Assembly: GCA_013396915.1 (NCBI GenBank) | Contig: VWZL01002012.1 | Location: forward strand, 1 to 64,000 | Direction: 5' to 3' | Origin: Stercorarius parasiticus | Lineage: Eukaryota > Chordata > Aves > Charadriiformes > Stercorariidae | Length of the DNA stretch: 64,000 bases | In this document: positions 23,701 to 33,159 of the stretch, piece by piece | How the letters are laid out: every line of letters begins with the position of its first letter | How positions within the stretch are numbered: the stretch's first letter is position 1 | The notes under the pieces: generated by a model | Seen by the model: the letters and a program-made list of their open reading frames with translations, nothing else | Database searches by the model: none | What the model was told of the DNA's origin: nothing | Position numbers and translations under genes: made by a program

Positions 23701-26700
23701 CGTGTATGTAGCCTCACTGCCATCTGGTGGCCGCTGGCACTTAGAAGAATTAATATTCATTTTACTTCCCACCCTACTGCAGATTTTCTCAATCGCCTTA
23801 AATGTGACAGCGGGAGCATGATTTAGGTTTTTTTACCAAAATTCCAATTTTTTAGAGCTCTCTATGATTATTATTTTTGCTTGCACTAACACATTGTTTT
23901 TTATGCGAAGTTCTGAAGGCAATTTCTTACACTGTGCTCAAGATAAAAATGATTTATGAAACTACTAGGAGAAAATAAGTAAGGCTTCATACTTACAAAT
24001 TGCAGAATGAAACAACTCATTATGTAGTCACTCACCTTATAGTTTGACAAAGAGAAAACAGCACTGCAGCTGGTATTAACGTACCCAGCCAACAACAAAG
24101 CTCACCACTCAGAACACTTTTTCGGATTAAAAGATACCACCCTGAAGGGTACACTGAGTAGCTAATTTCAATTAACTTTAACATTTAATTAAAAAACAAA
24201 ACCAACCCCCAATTGTTTTCCATGTCAAAACCGATGAAGTTTACCAAATAGTAGTATTTTAAGTATTTTATCAAATCCTATAACAGATCCAGGCAATTGT
24301 AATGCTAGACATTAGAAACACCTGCCCAGGTTGTTCACTTAAAGGAAAAGTCTGTGAAAGCCTCACTTTCCTCTCACCAGAATATGTTCTGTCTTTGATA
24401 ATGATCCATCTCCGTTCATTATTAGCAGGGTGCTATCAGTAAGCATTTAACTGCCTATAAATGCAGCTGTAATTTAAAGACACAGACACATTGAGCAGCT
24501 GGACTGAAGTGCCCGTTCATTCACTGCCACAGATAGTTTTGGATTTCAGATTACTTTTTTGCTTTCCTTTTTTGAGCTTGGATTTTTAGATAGTGCCATA
24601 AGCACACTCCCTGCTACCTTTCTTCAAGACACAGCAATTGCTAAGCCCCACACCATAATTTTCTGACCATAAAACTTCACCAACTAGAATGGCACTAGTT
24701 TGGGCAAAGTCTAGTGTCACATTGTATCAGTGTCATACCATCACCTATCCCCAAAGGGTTCTTGGAAAAAGAAACCACACACTAAGCCAATCCTAGGACC
24801 AGTACTTCGGCCCACATCTTCCAGTCTCTTGCTGTAAAGCTGAAAGCCTGGTATTTCTGTGGAACATTTGGGGCTTAAATCCCAGATCCTGAGAAGGAAG
24901 TGCAGAAAACCAAGTCTCTGAAGGCTTCCCGGTCCTTGCTATAGTGCTGTCCAATGGACTGGCATTTTAAAAACAACTTTTAAACAACAAATCACAAGCA
25001 GAACACATAGTTATGTTGTAAACTCAACCTTCAACGTGACATTGACAATTACATTCTCATTTTTTGAAATACCATGGTTCTGCCCTGAGCCAAAAAATTA
25101 CCTGAGATGAAAGGACAGGGATGGAAAGACAGCTCCTTTTCCCTTGATCTTGCTCTTCACCTTCAAAATCCTCTACAGTTTCTTCAGAAGCTAATCTTTT
25201 TTTCTGCTCCATGTTTACTTCTGATTTTAATGACTCCGTATTACTTTCTCCCCTTCCTTGGCCTTTTTTCATTCTACTACCTTAAAAGAAAAAGAAAAGG
25301 GTACTTTGGGAACACAACTTTTACAATAAAATCCTGACCGTATTAGAAATCTAAAGCTACATCAAAGCAGAAGGCTGGGCAAAAAGCATGAGAAAAAGCA
25401 GCGGTTGTGCATTTGCTATTTCAACAACACATTTTGCACTTCCAGCTTATAGGGAATTTTAAACGGCTCAAATAGCGTTCCTATGTATCCCTAGCTCCCC
25501 CAAGGTCAGGCCTTCAACAGCAGACAGATATCCCTTGCTCAGACAGCTCCAAATCTCTGCACCTACATGATCAAAATGTTCAGTTTATAATGCTTGTTTC
25601 AAACACATATAGAACAGACATTTTAGTACTCGTGCAGAAAAAGCAAACAAACAAAACCTCCCACCCCACCCAAAAAAACCCCAATAATCAAACATAAAGA
25701 AAACAATCACGCTAGTGTAGGACTCAACAACTCAACATGGCCAGTGGCAGTCCTCTGGTACGTGCAATTTTTTCATCTGAGGGAATAAGCCAGCAGGGAA
25801 CAGTCTAGATTGGGAAAGGGGGGGGAAGTAAAAAAAAAAGGTAAAGTTTCTTGTGCTTCTTATCATTTTCTCAAAATTAGCTTTTGAGGAAAAGAATAGG
25901 CAGAGTAGCCAATGACATATGACAGAGGTGTTTACAGCCAGAACTGCCCAGGTCAATACATCCAGAGACCTGCATTTACTACAGGAGAAACAATTGGTCA
26001 GACACTACATTAAATACTTCTGCAGGGCTGCCTGGGTATCAAGCACCAAATTTTTCCATACATCATCTCAGCAGAGATAGCAGGTGGAACAGAGGCATGA
26101 AAGAATAGCTGTTGGACACAGAGGAGCAGACACACACCCACCAGCCACAGTTCATACACTTAGACTGACTAACGAAGGAAACTCAGCCGTTAGCACCTAA
26201 ACTACCTCACACCTCACCACAGAAGGGCGAGCAGGGTGGGGCGTGCTGCCTTCAGCAGAGAGAAACATAGAAACGCAGAAGCACTGTTGATGTGCTTAGT
26301 CATTTCCCTTCTCTCAGGTCTTTAGTCTTTCAGTTCCATCGATAAAAGTCATCAGAGCAATAAATGCCTTGCAATAAGTTTGTCAGAGAACGTCTAATGA
26401 CAGTTTTAGAACTCTTTACAAGCTCCCAGGACAAAAGCCAGACTGCTAGAAAATTTTCCTGGGCTTGTGCCAATACTGCACCCATGTGTCTCCCATTGAT
26501 AGCGACTAAACACAGTATTTTGATGCTGCTACCACTGATACACAGCGGTCGAAGCTTATTGTGTATTCAGCAATTTCTTTTTGCAAGAAGGACATGAGGG
26601 AATGCTTCACACTAGTAAGAAACTACTATAATGTGATGAACTGCTCCTCCTAGGAAGAAACTTTGGACTTGAAATTATCAAATCTGATTGAGTCACGGTT

Positions 26701-28708
26701 AAAAATAAACTAACACGCACCACCACCCAAAACATCGCAGCTCTAAAACCTGTGAAATTAGAAGAATCTCAATTCAGAAGGGCAATACATCAGTGACTTA
26801 AGAGTGGAGAAGGCTTAGAATTAAAGGCACAGAAACTACCTAGAATTTACATACTAAACAAAAGAGGTAACTTTATAGGAACAGGCTACAGAACATCAGA
26901 TGTTTAGCTGTCCAAAGGGAGTATATTACCTGGCATAAAAAAAAAAAAGAACAGGAAGAAAATCAACTGATCAGAAAAAGCTCTGTCACACCCACAGGAC
27001 TGATAACAAAGGAGACAACAGAAGTCAGTCTCTGCCAGCTGCCAGGCACAGAACATGGAAAGAGAAGTAGCAAACTAATACTTTCTATCACCACCATTAT
27101 AATTTAAGAAAATAGCATCAAAGCACATGAATGTATATTGGTATGCAAACGTACTACACTGCAAACCTACCTCCTTTCATTACAGGCTCAGAAATCCTCC
27201 GAACCAGGAGATCTCTTTCCAGCATCCAAGATGGAAGCACTCTCTTTCTTTGAATAGATTTTGACTGTTCATTTTCATTATCATCAGAAAGAGGAACCTG
27301 AAACAACATTTACTGATTAGTACCTTTTTCCAGTTGCAAAAGAGAGGGGCAAAAAAACAGATCACAAGTTTATACACAGTTATGTTCTTCAAACACAGCC
27401 TGGATAACTACCTACTTTTTGGATGGTGCCCATTGCCTGATGTGGTTTCTTTGGTTGGTTTTTTTGGGGGTTGTTTTTTTTTTTCTATAGTTCCTACACA
27501 CTCAGAAGAACAATTCCATAGAAATCTTCGTGTAGTAACCAAACACCTCCTTAGACCTTTAGAATAAATATCTAAAAGGCTACAGACTGAAAGTTTCATA
27601 GAAGAGCTATATCAGCATCTTGCTATAGAGCTTCAACACGTTGAAATAAGAGAAAGAGGATGTTTAACAAACAAATGCCTGTTTGTCAAAGAAAAACCAA
27701 AAAAAACAGAAAAGTCTTGCTAGCATTCTCTCAATTCCTTTCTCCAGAAAGGAACCAGACTCGAAACAAATTAAGTACACCGAAGTCATGTTCAGTACAT
27801 ACTTATATACTGGAAGTAATACTATCAGCTTGAATCTCTGCTTACTAAAAGGCAAGTATCCATCCCAGGAATCTCAGCTACAGTAAAGGCTGACATTTCA
27901 TTTGTTGTACGTAGCTATCTACTGTACAATGACATTGACCAGTGCGTCCCTTTTAGCACTACATCGCTAGATACACCACAGAAGACCTAAGAAAAATCCT
28001 GCCAGCTCTGTACTCACATCCAGACTGTCTGAAAGCCATTTTTACTCAGCCACATTTTAAAAAAGCAAAAGATTTCTGCCTGGAAAACTCTGTTTTGCTG
28101 GACAAGACGCTGGCTGCCAGGCAAAAACAGGGGAGTTACTTATCTGTGGGTTTGTATGGATCTTGACAACACAACTCCATCAAAACTGTACAATTCAAAT
28201 GAAACGGGCTGCTAGTACACTATAAACAGATATTACTCATAGCCAGCACAAGGCATCTACAATCCAACCGCACGCTCTCCAGATATAAATTTCAGAGGCT
28301 TTTAGGTTGGAAGAAGAGCCATTCATTCCTCTGGGCATTCACAGGCACTTACAGCATGGTTACTGATACAGACTAGAGACCATGGATTTTGTTCTGCAGT
28401 ACTGAACTCAGCTACCATATCGTTAGTTCAAAACATTCCAGTAGCAACAGCCATTTTTTTTATATACCAGAGAAAAAGGTTTAGAAAACACACCTTTACT
28501 TCATTTTCAACACATGCTTACAAATATTAAGTTTAACTTAAAAATTAAGCACTCACCAAATGTCTGGAAGTAGCATCATTTTTCCTCATTTTTGCAGCTC
28601 CTTGTATCTCACAGCTGGAATGTGCCAGTTTTATTAACGATGGACTACACGACATCTCAACAGGATGAACAGTTGGTGCTTCTTCTGCATCAGCCTCCTG
28701 ATTTTTGT
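8586..28708 (-). CDS. APLF: APLF, aprataxin and PNKP-like factor (FHA part not found; tail frameshifted)
   Basis: Seven phase-matched coding exons are read on the minus strand: 28557-28708, 27171-27297, 25102-25280, 21976-22442 (5' edge uncertain), 16577-16702, 14991-15037 and 8586-8701. A probable microexon lies at 13516-13554. Together they give about 404 residues (417 with the microexon). In order the protein shows a Ser/Glu-rich linker, the Ku-binding motif RKRVLPSWML, a second linker, two PBZ fingers and an acidic tail with DEPNEYDLNDSF. Known APLF is a nuclear scaffold of non-homologous end joining: it binds Ku, poly(ADP-ribose) through the PBZ fingers, and histones through the acidic tail. 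Two features are abnormal: no N-terminal FHA domain is found between 28709 and the promoter, and a 2-nt deletion in the last exon ends the frame early. The gene is divergent from FBXO48. Identity is secure; whether this copy makes a full product is not. Confidence 0.9.
8729..8805 (-). mobile_element. Old CR1-like LINE 3' fragment
   Basis: On the plus strand it reads gaatcataaat..agaactagagagaccttccagagaccatctagtt, a weathered version of the reverse complement of a CR1 3' end. The element's 3' end is only about 27 bp upstream of the APLF terminal-exon acceptor on the same strand. Confidence 0.6.
8996..9013. repeat. Perfect 18-bp palindrome
   Basis: TCTTCTGATATCAGAAGA is fully self-complementary. 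The half-site TCTTCTGATA also occurs just before it (about 8983-8992) and after it (about 9031-9040), giving three direct copies within about 60 bp. Confidence 0.85.
13516..13554 (-). CDS. APLF: Probable 39-nt APLF microexon
   Basis: A long pyrimidine tract ending TCTCTCTTTAG precedes 13554, and the donor GTGAGC follows 13516. The 39 nt enter and leave in phase 1, exactly what the flanking exons (ending 14991, starting 8701) need, and have no stop in that frame. The product would be TERRTQQRTSKN, preceded by a split Val where human APLF also has Val after the second finger (RHNTLPV). It could be constitutive, alternative or a cryptic exon. Confidence 0.5.
14991..15037 (-). CDS. APLF: APLF exon, second half of PBZ finger 2
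   Basis: Acceptor TTTTCTTTGCAG, donor GTAAGC. The exon enters with one nucleotide that completes Arg of CYR and reads KNPQHKLEYKHSARP. It supplies the two zinc-ligand histidines of the C-x5-C-x6-H-x5-H pattern. It ends in phase 1. Confidence 0.93.
15038..16576 (-). other. APLF: APLF intron inside PBZ finger 2
   Basis: No further gene, RNA or clear repeat was seen. Confidence 0.4.
16577..16702 (-). CDS. APLF: APLF exon, end of PBZ finger 1 and start of finger 2
   Basis: Acceptor TCTTTTCCAG, donor GTAAGA. It begins with the nucleotide completing Arg, then KNPIHFQQFSHP (histidines of finger 1), an acidic linker NDDDYHETE, and PECPYGTACYR (cysteines of finger 2). The intron sits after CYR in both fingers with the same phase. 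Confidence 0.95.
18741..18774 (+). repeat. 34-nt pure purine run
   Basis: The run is G/A only, with more purine-rich sequence following to about 18806. It could form triplex DNA; there is no evidence of function. Confidence 0.7.
19160..19217. repeat. Tandem duplication of about 32 bp
   Basis: tgagttgtaagagcacaaca occurs at 19161 and again at 19193, and the match continues through the following tctat. No divergence is seen, so the duplication is young. Confidence 0.85.
20925..21012. repeat. Microsatellite with 12-bp unit gacagacagaga
   Basis: About seven regular copies follow an A-rich start. Read on the minus strand it gives a Leu-Cys-Leu-Ser repeat, which is a translation artefact. Confidence 0.95.
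21976..22442 (-). CDS. APLF: APLF exon, linker and first half of PBZ finger 1
   Basis: The exon ends ...KRKRTPCMYGTGCYR at donor GTAAAG. Upstream it encodes a polar, Ser/Thr/Glu-rich linker. To join the previous exon in phase 0 it must start after an AG at 22443 (giving AEFDLKAFNSVERKF...) or at 22407 (giving RKFSGPS...). AGs at 22409 and 22394 give the wrong phase. An in-frame stop near 22451 limits it. The pyrimidine tract is poor and a CR1 remnant lies about 30 bp upstream, so the true acceptor is uncertain. Confidence 0.88.
22473..22530 (-). mobile_element. CR1 3' fragment next to an APLF acceptor
   Basis: agaatcatagaacagccagg followed by ttggaagggacctcaaa is the reverse complement of a CR1 3' end. 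The LINE is in APLF sense, its end about 30 bp upstream of the 21976-22442 exon. Confidence 0.85.
23498..23527. repeat. Perfect 14-bp inverted repeat with 2-nt loop
   Basis: TTAGTCCTCCTTTT, then AG, then its exact complement AAAAGGAGGACTAA. The loop is too short for a usual pre-miRNA. It is best read as a palindrome of unknown origin. Confidence 0.9.
23712..23730 (-). promoter_or_regulatory. Candidate CTCF binding site
   Basis: The minus strand reads CCACCAGATGGCAGTGAGG, which fits the vertebrate CTCF core CCASYAGRKGGCRS at every position. It lies within an APLF intron in otherwise AT-rich DNA. Occupancy is inferred from motif only. Confidence 0.55.
25102..25280 (-). CDS. APLF: APLF exon, charged linker
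   Basis: Acceptor TTTTCTTTTAAG, donor GTAATT after CAG. It enters with 2 nt completing Gly from the preceding exon and ends in phase 0. It encodes a Lys/Glu-rich linker (MKKGQGRGESNTESLKSE, later DFEGEEQDQGKR) without a known domain. Assigned by phase and position. Confidence 0.85.
25281..27170 (-). other. APLF: APLF intron
   Basis: No additional gene or clear repeat apart from A/C-rich low-complexity sequence near 25640-25690. Confidence 0.4.
27171..27297 (-). CDS. APLF: APLF exon with the Ku-binding motif
   Basis: Acceptor TTGTTTCAG, donor GTAGGT. It reads VPLSDDNENEQSKSIQ and then RKRVLPSWML, the APLF-type Ku-binding motif (human RKRILPTWML), which docks on Ku80. This shows the end-joining function is under constraint in this lineage. 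It enters in phase 0 and ends in phase 1. Confidence 0.95.
28557..28708 (-). CDS. APLF: First recognised APLF coding exon (linker after the FHA position)
   Basis: Acceptor TGCTTTCTCAG, donor GTGAGT. It enters with 2 nt, so a coding exon ending in phase 1 must precede it. It reads KNQEADAEEAPTVHP.. to ..DATSRHL and joins the Ku-motif exon in phase 0. It corresponds to the linker just after the FHA domain in human APLF. No preceding coding exon was found in the 1.4 kb up to the promoter. Confidence 0.85.
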
Positions 28709-29115
28709 CTGAGAAAGCATATTAATTTTTAGCTAGTCAAACTCATTAAGAATATAAACATGTACTTTTCATATAACCACAGAACTTGGTCTGAACATTT
28801 GCCATTAATACACTTCTAAATTGAACATAACATACTTTTACATCGACTTACAGAGGAAATAAACATGCTTTCTTGTCCACCTTCCACTGAAAGTAATTTG
28901 AAGCAAATATTTTCCAATTGCTGCAGAACCCTACTGTACTGTGTTCTCGCTTTTAAGTACATAATTTATACTAGGCACTGCCAAGAGAAGACTTTGAGAA
29001 AGGTGAAATTACAGCTTAGAATATGCAACTTCCCAAAATTTAATTCTATACTTATAGTTAGGTAACAACATTAAGATACAGTTTTCAGGATCAGATGCCC
29101 AAGGAATCCAGCACT
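28709..29115 (-). other. APLF: APLF 5' intron sequence without FHA exon
   Basis: AT-rich sequence with no FHA-like reading frame. The one exon-like piece (28852-28886, between CTTTCAG and GTAAGT) makes no FHA sequence. Confidence 0.5.
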
Positions 29116-29712
29116 TAGAATCATAGAATGGTTTGGGTTGGAAGGTACCTTAAAGATCACCTAGTTCCAACCCCCTGCCATGAGCAGGGACACCTCCCAC
29201 CAGACCAGGTTGCTCAAAGCCCCATCCAGCCTGGCCTTGAACACCTCCAGGGATGGGGCAGCCACAGCTTCTCTGGGCAACCTGGGCCAGTGTCTCACCA
29301 CCCTCACAGGAAAGAATTTCTTCCTCATATCTAATCTAAATCTCCCCTCCTTCAGTTTAAAACCATTATGCCTCATCCTATGGCTCCACTCCCAGATCCA
29401 GAGTCCCTCCCCATCTTTCCTGGAGCCCCTTTAGGGACTGGAAGGGGCTCTAAAGTCTCCATGGAGCCTTCTCTTCTCCAGGCTGAACAACCCCAACTCT
29501 CAGCCTGTTCTCACAGCAGAGGAGCTCCAGCCCTCCGATCGTTTTTGTGGCTTCCTCAGAACCCACTCCAATAGGTCCACATCCTTCTGATGTTAGGGGC
29601 CCCAGAGCTGGAGGCAGTACCCCAGGTGGGGTCTTACCAGAGTGGAGCAGAGGGGTAGAATCCCCTCGCTCGCCCTGCTGGCCACGCTGCTTCTGATGCA
29701 GCCCAGCTGGCA
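29116..29712 (-). mobile_element. CR1 LINE, about 600 bp 3' portion
   Basis: It begins on the plus strand with agaatcatagaatggtttgg and runs through the characteristic blocks ccctgccatgagcagggaca, aacacctccagggatgggg and ctcttctccaggctgaaca to gcttctgatgcagccc. It is in APLF sense, 5'-truncated, and occupies much of the interval where APLF exons 1-3 belong. Confidence 0.95.
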
Positions 29713-29929
29713 AGTTCTCACCACAGGCTACAACCTGCAGCTCTGAGCTGACACCACGTCCTCGGGCACTGGTTTTAAATGCCTCAGCTCGCAGCCACCG
29801 CGTCTGAAATGCCTTTCAGTCGCAAAAGCACACCAAAACCGCAATTATTTTTCCTTCACCCCTTTGCCCTTCCACTAGCCAATTCACCAGCACAGAGAAT
29901 TAGGAGAGTGAGCACCGCTCGGGCAGTCC

Positions 29930-30610
29930 CTGCCGCCTCTTCCTCGGCACCGCAGGGCGAGCACAAGCCCACCGGTTCCTTGCCCAGAGAGGAGAAACAC
30001 GGGCGGCTGGGGCTGCCCCGCCAGCCCCTTCCCGAGGGACCCACGCCGGGAGCAGCAGCCACCCACTTCTCCTCGTGGGGAAAGGAGCCCGCACCGGGCC
30101 CCCCGCTCTGCTTCTCCTGAGGGACAGCGCCAGCCTTACCTCAGCCACGGCCGCGGGCGCCGCCTGATGGCGTCGCAGCCCTCTACGTCACTCACCTCCG
30201 CCGGCTCGAAAAGCCGAAAGATTCGGCTTAAAAACAAGGGACATCCCACTGCAGACAGAAGGCGGGGAGATGCCGGGCGGCGGCGGAGCGGCCCCGGCCG
30301 GCCCCGAGGCGCGGTGAGGGGGTAGGCAGGGATGGAGGGGGCCGCGCTCCGCCCTGCGGGCTGGGAGAAGCGGGGGAGAGGAGGAGGAGGAACAGAAGAC
30401 GAAGACGACCCGGCCGACTTCGTGGCCGTCCTCCCTCCGGAGGTCAGCTGTCGAATTTTCGGCGACCTGGACGTTGAGAGCTTGTGTCACGCGGCCGTGA
30501 CGTGCAAGGGCTGGCACCGCGTCATCGAGGGCAACGAGCGCCTGTGGAGGCACCACTGCTTGAGCGTGAGGGCCGTCTGCCGGCGGGAGATCGACTGCGA
30601 CCGGGGAAAC
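29930..30610. promoter_or_regulatory. CpG island, divergent APLF/FBXO48 promoter
   Basis: GC-rich and CpG-dense between the head-to-head genes, with a TGACGTAG (CRE half-site-like) at about 30183-30190 and no TATA box. Two first-exon-like donors face APLF: GCTGAG/GTAAGG at 30140/30139 and CGGAG/GTGAGT at 30196/30195. The shared CpG promoter matches the head-to-head arrangement known in mammals. Confidence 0.7.
30270..30317 (+). other. Upstream ORF in the FBXO48 leader
   Basis: ATG at 30270 opens 15 Gly/Ala/Pro-rich codons and stops at TGA 30315-30317, 14 nt before the FBXO48 ATG and out of frame with it. If transcription starts upstream of it, it could reduce FBXO48 translation. The transcription start is unknown. 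Confidence 0.5.
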
Positions 30611-30625
30611 GGGTATTCCTGGAAG
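30332..30625 (+). CDS. FBXO48: FBXO48 exon 1 (F-box)
   Basis: 98 codons from ATG to YSWK at donor GTAAAG. An acidic stretch TEDEDDPAD precedes the F-box. CpG-rich, as part of the promoter island. Confidence 0.96.
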
Positions 30626-32261
30626 GTAAAGTTAACGCCAGACACGTAACGTCCGCAGCGGCGAGGCTTCTGGGGCTGGTAATAAGAATACGTAAAGAAA
30701 TGACATCAGGACACCTCACCTGTCCCAGGCTAATGGGAGAACCGCCATAGTCATGGCTTGGCTTGGTAGTGAACTCAACAGCTGGACGTCTGATTAAACA
30801 CACAGAGAGGTGACAGCAAGGCTGTCCCGTTCCCTGCCCAGGACCACACCTGGCCAGCTCATCACATCCCGCTTAGTCCTCACGCTGCCCAGCACTCGTC
30901 TTCATCATACCCACATCTGCGCAGCCCTGACAGGGAAGAAAGGCCACGTCCCAGTAGACAGAGCTGGGCAGGGAAGAAGACAGCATGCCCCCACTAGGCA
31001 GTGTGTGAGCTCTGGTTGTATTTCATGGGAATAGCCCTGCTAGGGAGGAATCGCCTCCCAGAAATTCATCCTGGGTGGCTCTGTTTCAGTATGCCTTGAG
31101 CGACTTCTATCCAGAAGAAAAAAAGGTGGGGTAGAGAAGAGGAAAGAAGCAGAAGCTTCGAGAAGCTGTTCTGAAACTCTCCCCACTTACACTCCCAGTT
31201 ACAGCTGCTCTGAGGAGTTGGGAGCTGAACAAGCTGAACATGGTTTTATGATGGTTTTTGTCAGTGTTAGGCTGATGGTTGGACTCGATGATCTGAAAGG
31301 TCCCTTCCAACCTAGACAGTTCTATGGTTCTGTCAGTCACTGTTGAGTCCAGCTTGCAAGCTGAGGTAGATCAGGATAGAAGTGGTTTCACAGTTACTGC
31401 TCTGCACCAGCTAAAGGATGATCCCCACCTGGTGTGGGGATCTGGTGTGTTTAGAGAGCAGGGCTGCATTACAGCAGTGGAAAGAGAAGCAGCAGCAAAA
31501 AAAAACCAGCTCAGGACTCCCACATTTCAGTAGAGTTGTTTCAGTATGAGGCAAAGCCACAAGCAGGTAGTGGTTGCCCTTCGAATGTACAGATTGTACT
31601 ACTCTTGCACAGGAATTTCCAGAGCTCCCTGCACTGATTCTCTATTTTATCTGTATTTTGGAGACGGGATTTGAAGTAGAAGCAAACACACACTAAGTCA
31701 GCATTTTCTTGCACTAAAAGGCTGGCTGAAGAGAAGAATCGAGACAGCCTGCAGTAAGAGCCCAAACAAGAGTTAAAGGTCACAAATAATCTAAAGAGGA
31801 AGAGAAAGTGAAAGGCACCTCTTTTAAGGAGTAAGATGAATTCCTGCTTTAGGGTTTTCATCTTGTCCCTCAAAGAATTAAGGCAAGAAGCAATTTTCCA
31901 CTCAACTTAGAAAAGCTGGAAGTAGACCAAGGTCTGCTTCTTGGCAGCAGTGCACCTTCCTGGGCTTAGCGTCTAGATGTCCAAAGACATGTTACAAATC
32001 CCTTTTCTAGCATTACTCTTCCAATGCAAAACTTGCTGGTATTGAATGCAACTTAAATCAGGTCATTTCCAAGATTTGAGCTGTCTTTTTTTCCACCAGA
32101 TCACATTACTGAGAAACTACTGGAAAAGCAAAGTGAAGCAAGAATGGCTGAGCGGGAAATACAGCAACATTCCTTCACAAAACAGCTTGCCAGAGAAAAG
32201 CATGTATCCGATGGATGTTGACACGTGGGGAGAAATCCTGGAAGCAGAACTTGAGAGATGA
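30332..32261 (+). CDS. FBXO48: FBXO48, F-box protein (two exons, 151 aa)
   Basis: The CDS joins 30332-30625 and 32100-32261 in phase 0. Residues about 30-76 form an F-box: FVAVLPPEVSCRIFGDLD, then LCHAAVTCKGWHRV and LWRHHC, the usual LP..I...L....L......C..W pattern that binds SKP1. The C-terminus (LPEKSMYPMDVDTWGEILE, ending AELER) is nearly as in human FBXO48 (about 155 aa). Known role: substrate adaptor of an SCF ubiquitin ligase; no substrate-binding repeat is visible here, as in the family. The ATG at 30332 follows a purine at -3 and lies downstream of a short uORF. The gene shares its promoter with APLF. Confidence 0.96.
30626..32099 (+). other. FBXO48: FBXO48 intron
   Basis: Contains a CR1 3' end at 31266-31334. 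The acceptor is gtctttttttccaccag. Confidence 0.7.
31266..31334 (+). mobile_element. CR1 3' end
   Basis: ggttggactcgatgatctga, then aaggtcccttccaacct and finally ttctatggttctgt: the canonical CR1 terminus in plus orientation. The 5' part is missing or too worn to follow. Confidence 0.9.
32100..32261 (+). CDS. FBXO48: FBXO48 exon 2
   Basis: 53 codons and TGA, starting ITLLRNYWKSKVKQEWLSG, with a conserved end. It has the same reading frame as exon 1. Confidence 0.96.
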   Translation: MTLLRNYWKSKVKQEWLSGKYSNIPSQNSLPEKSMYPMDVDTWGEILEAELER

Positions 32262-33131
32262 GAAACCGGTGCTGGTTCTTGCAACTCAAGAACTTTTGAT
32301 CAACAACTCACAGACTGCCAAACTGTACATATTTTGCTGTTCAAAATCAGTTGTGTTTTCAAACATATGATGAAAGTTTCTCAAAAAAACCTTTTTTTTT
32401 TTAATTTGCACTTTATCTTATTAATTTTCAGTTCTAAATAAGACTAAGTATTTGGTTGTAATTTTATATTTGTAAATTCAATGTTCTGCTGTATTGTCAA
32501 AAAGATGTTGATTGTACTTTCAATTTGCACTTTTTATTTTGGAAGACATTACTTTTAAGAGAAAAAAAAAAAGTGTGTTTGACTTGAAGTGTATCGTACC
32601 AGCAGCACAACACGAGAGCCCACAAAGGAAGGCTGGGAAAAGGGACAAATCCAGACAGTGGGAAGAAAAGAGGACAAGGCAGCCACCTTAGGCTGAGAAC
32701 ATCCCCACTGCCCATCTCAAGGGAGAGAGTCCTCACAAGGATCTTCTCTGAAGCTGCACCCACAGAGGTGTTAGTGCTCGGCAACGCTGCGTTTCCACTG
32801 CCTGGCTGTGGGATTTCTGCATTAGGACTCACAGATCCAGGCACCAGGCAGGATGGAAGCAGCCTCTCTGCCATTAGCTATGCATTTTAGTCATTTGCAT
32901 GACAGGGAGTAGAGCAAAATTTACTACTTTAAACAAAATAATTCTGATAACCACATGAGATTAACACAACTTCATATAGTTTTTAGTAAGGCTAAAACAC
33001 ATTCAGAAATTTCATTTTTTCCTACATAATGATTTCCCACCACACAGACCCTGCTTTACCAGCACTGATTTTTGGGACTGACTTTACAAACTGCTGCTAG
33101 TAATAGAGGAGACACCTGTCATGTACTCAAA

Positions 33132-33137
33132 AATAAA
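33132..33137 (+). terminator. FBXO48: Candidate FBXO48 polyadenylation signal
   Basis: First AATAAA downstream of the stop, implying a 3' UTR of about 870-890 nt. Position only. Confidence 0.4.
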
Positions 33138-33159
33138 AGTGACCACAAAATCAATTTAT

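Larger units (their letters stand above)
22531..25101 (-). other. APLF: APLF intron between linker exons
   Basis: Holds the perfect hairpin at 23498-23527 and the CTCF-like site at 23712-23730. No further gene was seen. Confidence 0.45.

Noticed and set aside
28852..28886. Exon-like 35-nt piece between CTTTCAG and GTAAGT
   Set aside because: Only one frame would suit the next APLF exon, and it gives no FHA-like sequence. It was not used to fill the gap.
29128..29713. Several overlapping ORFs on both strands
   Set aside because: They lie inside the CR1 element's 3' region and are not open over a CR1 protein domain.
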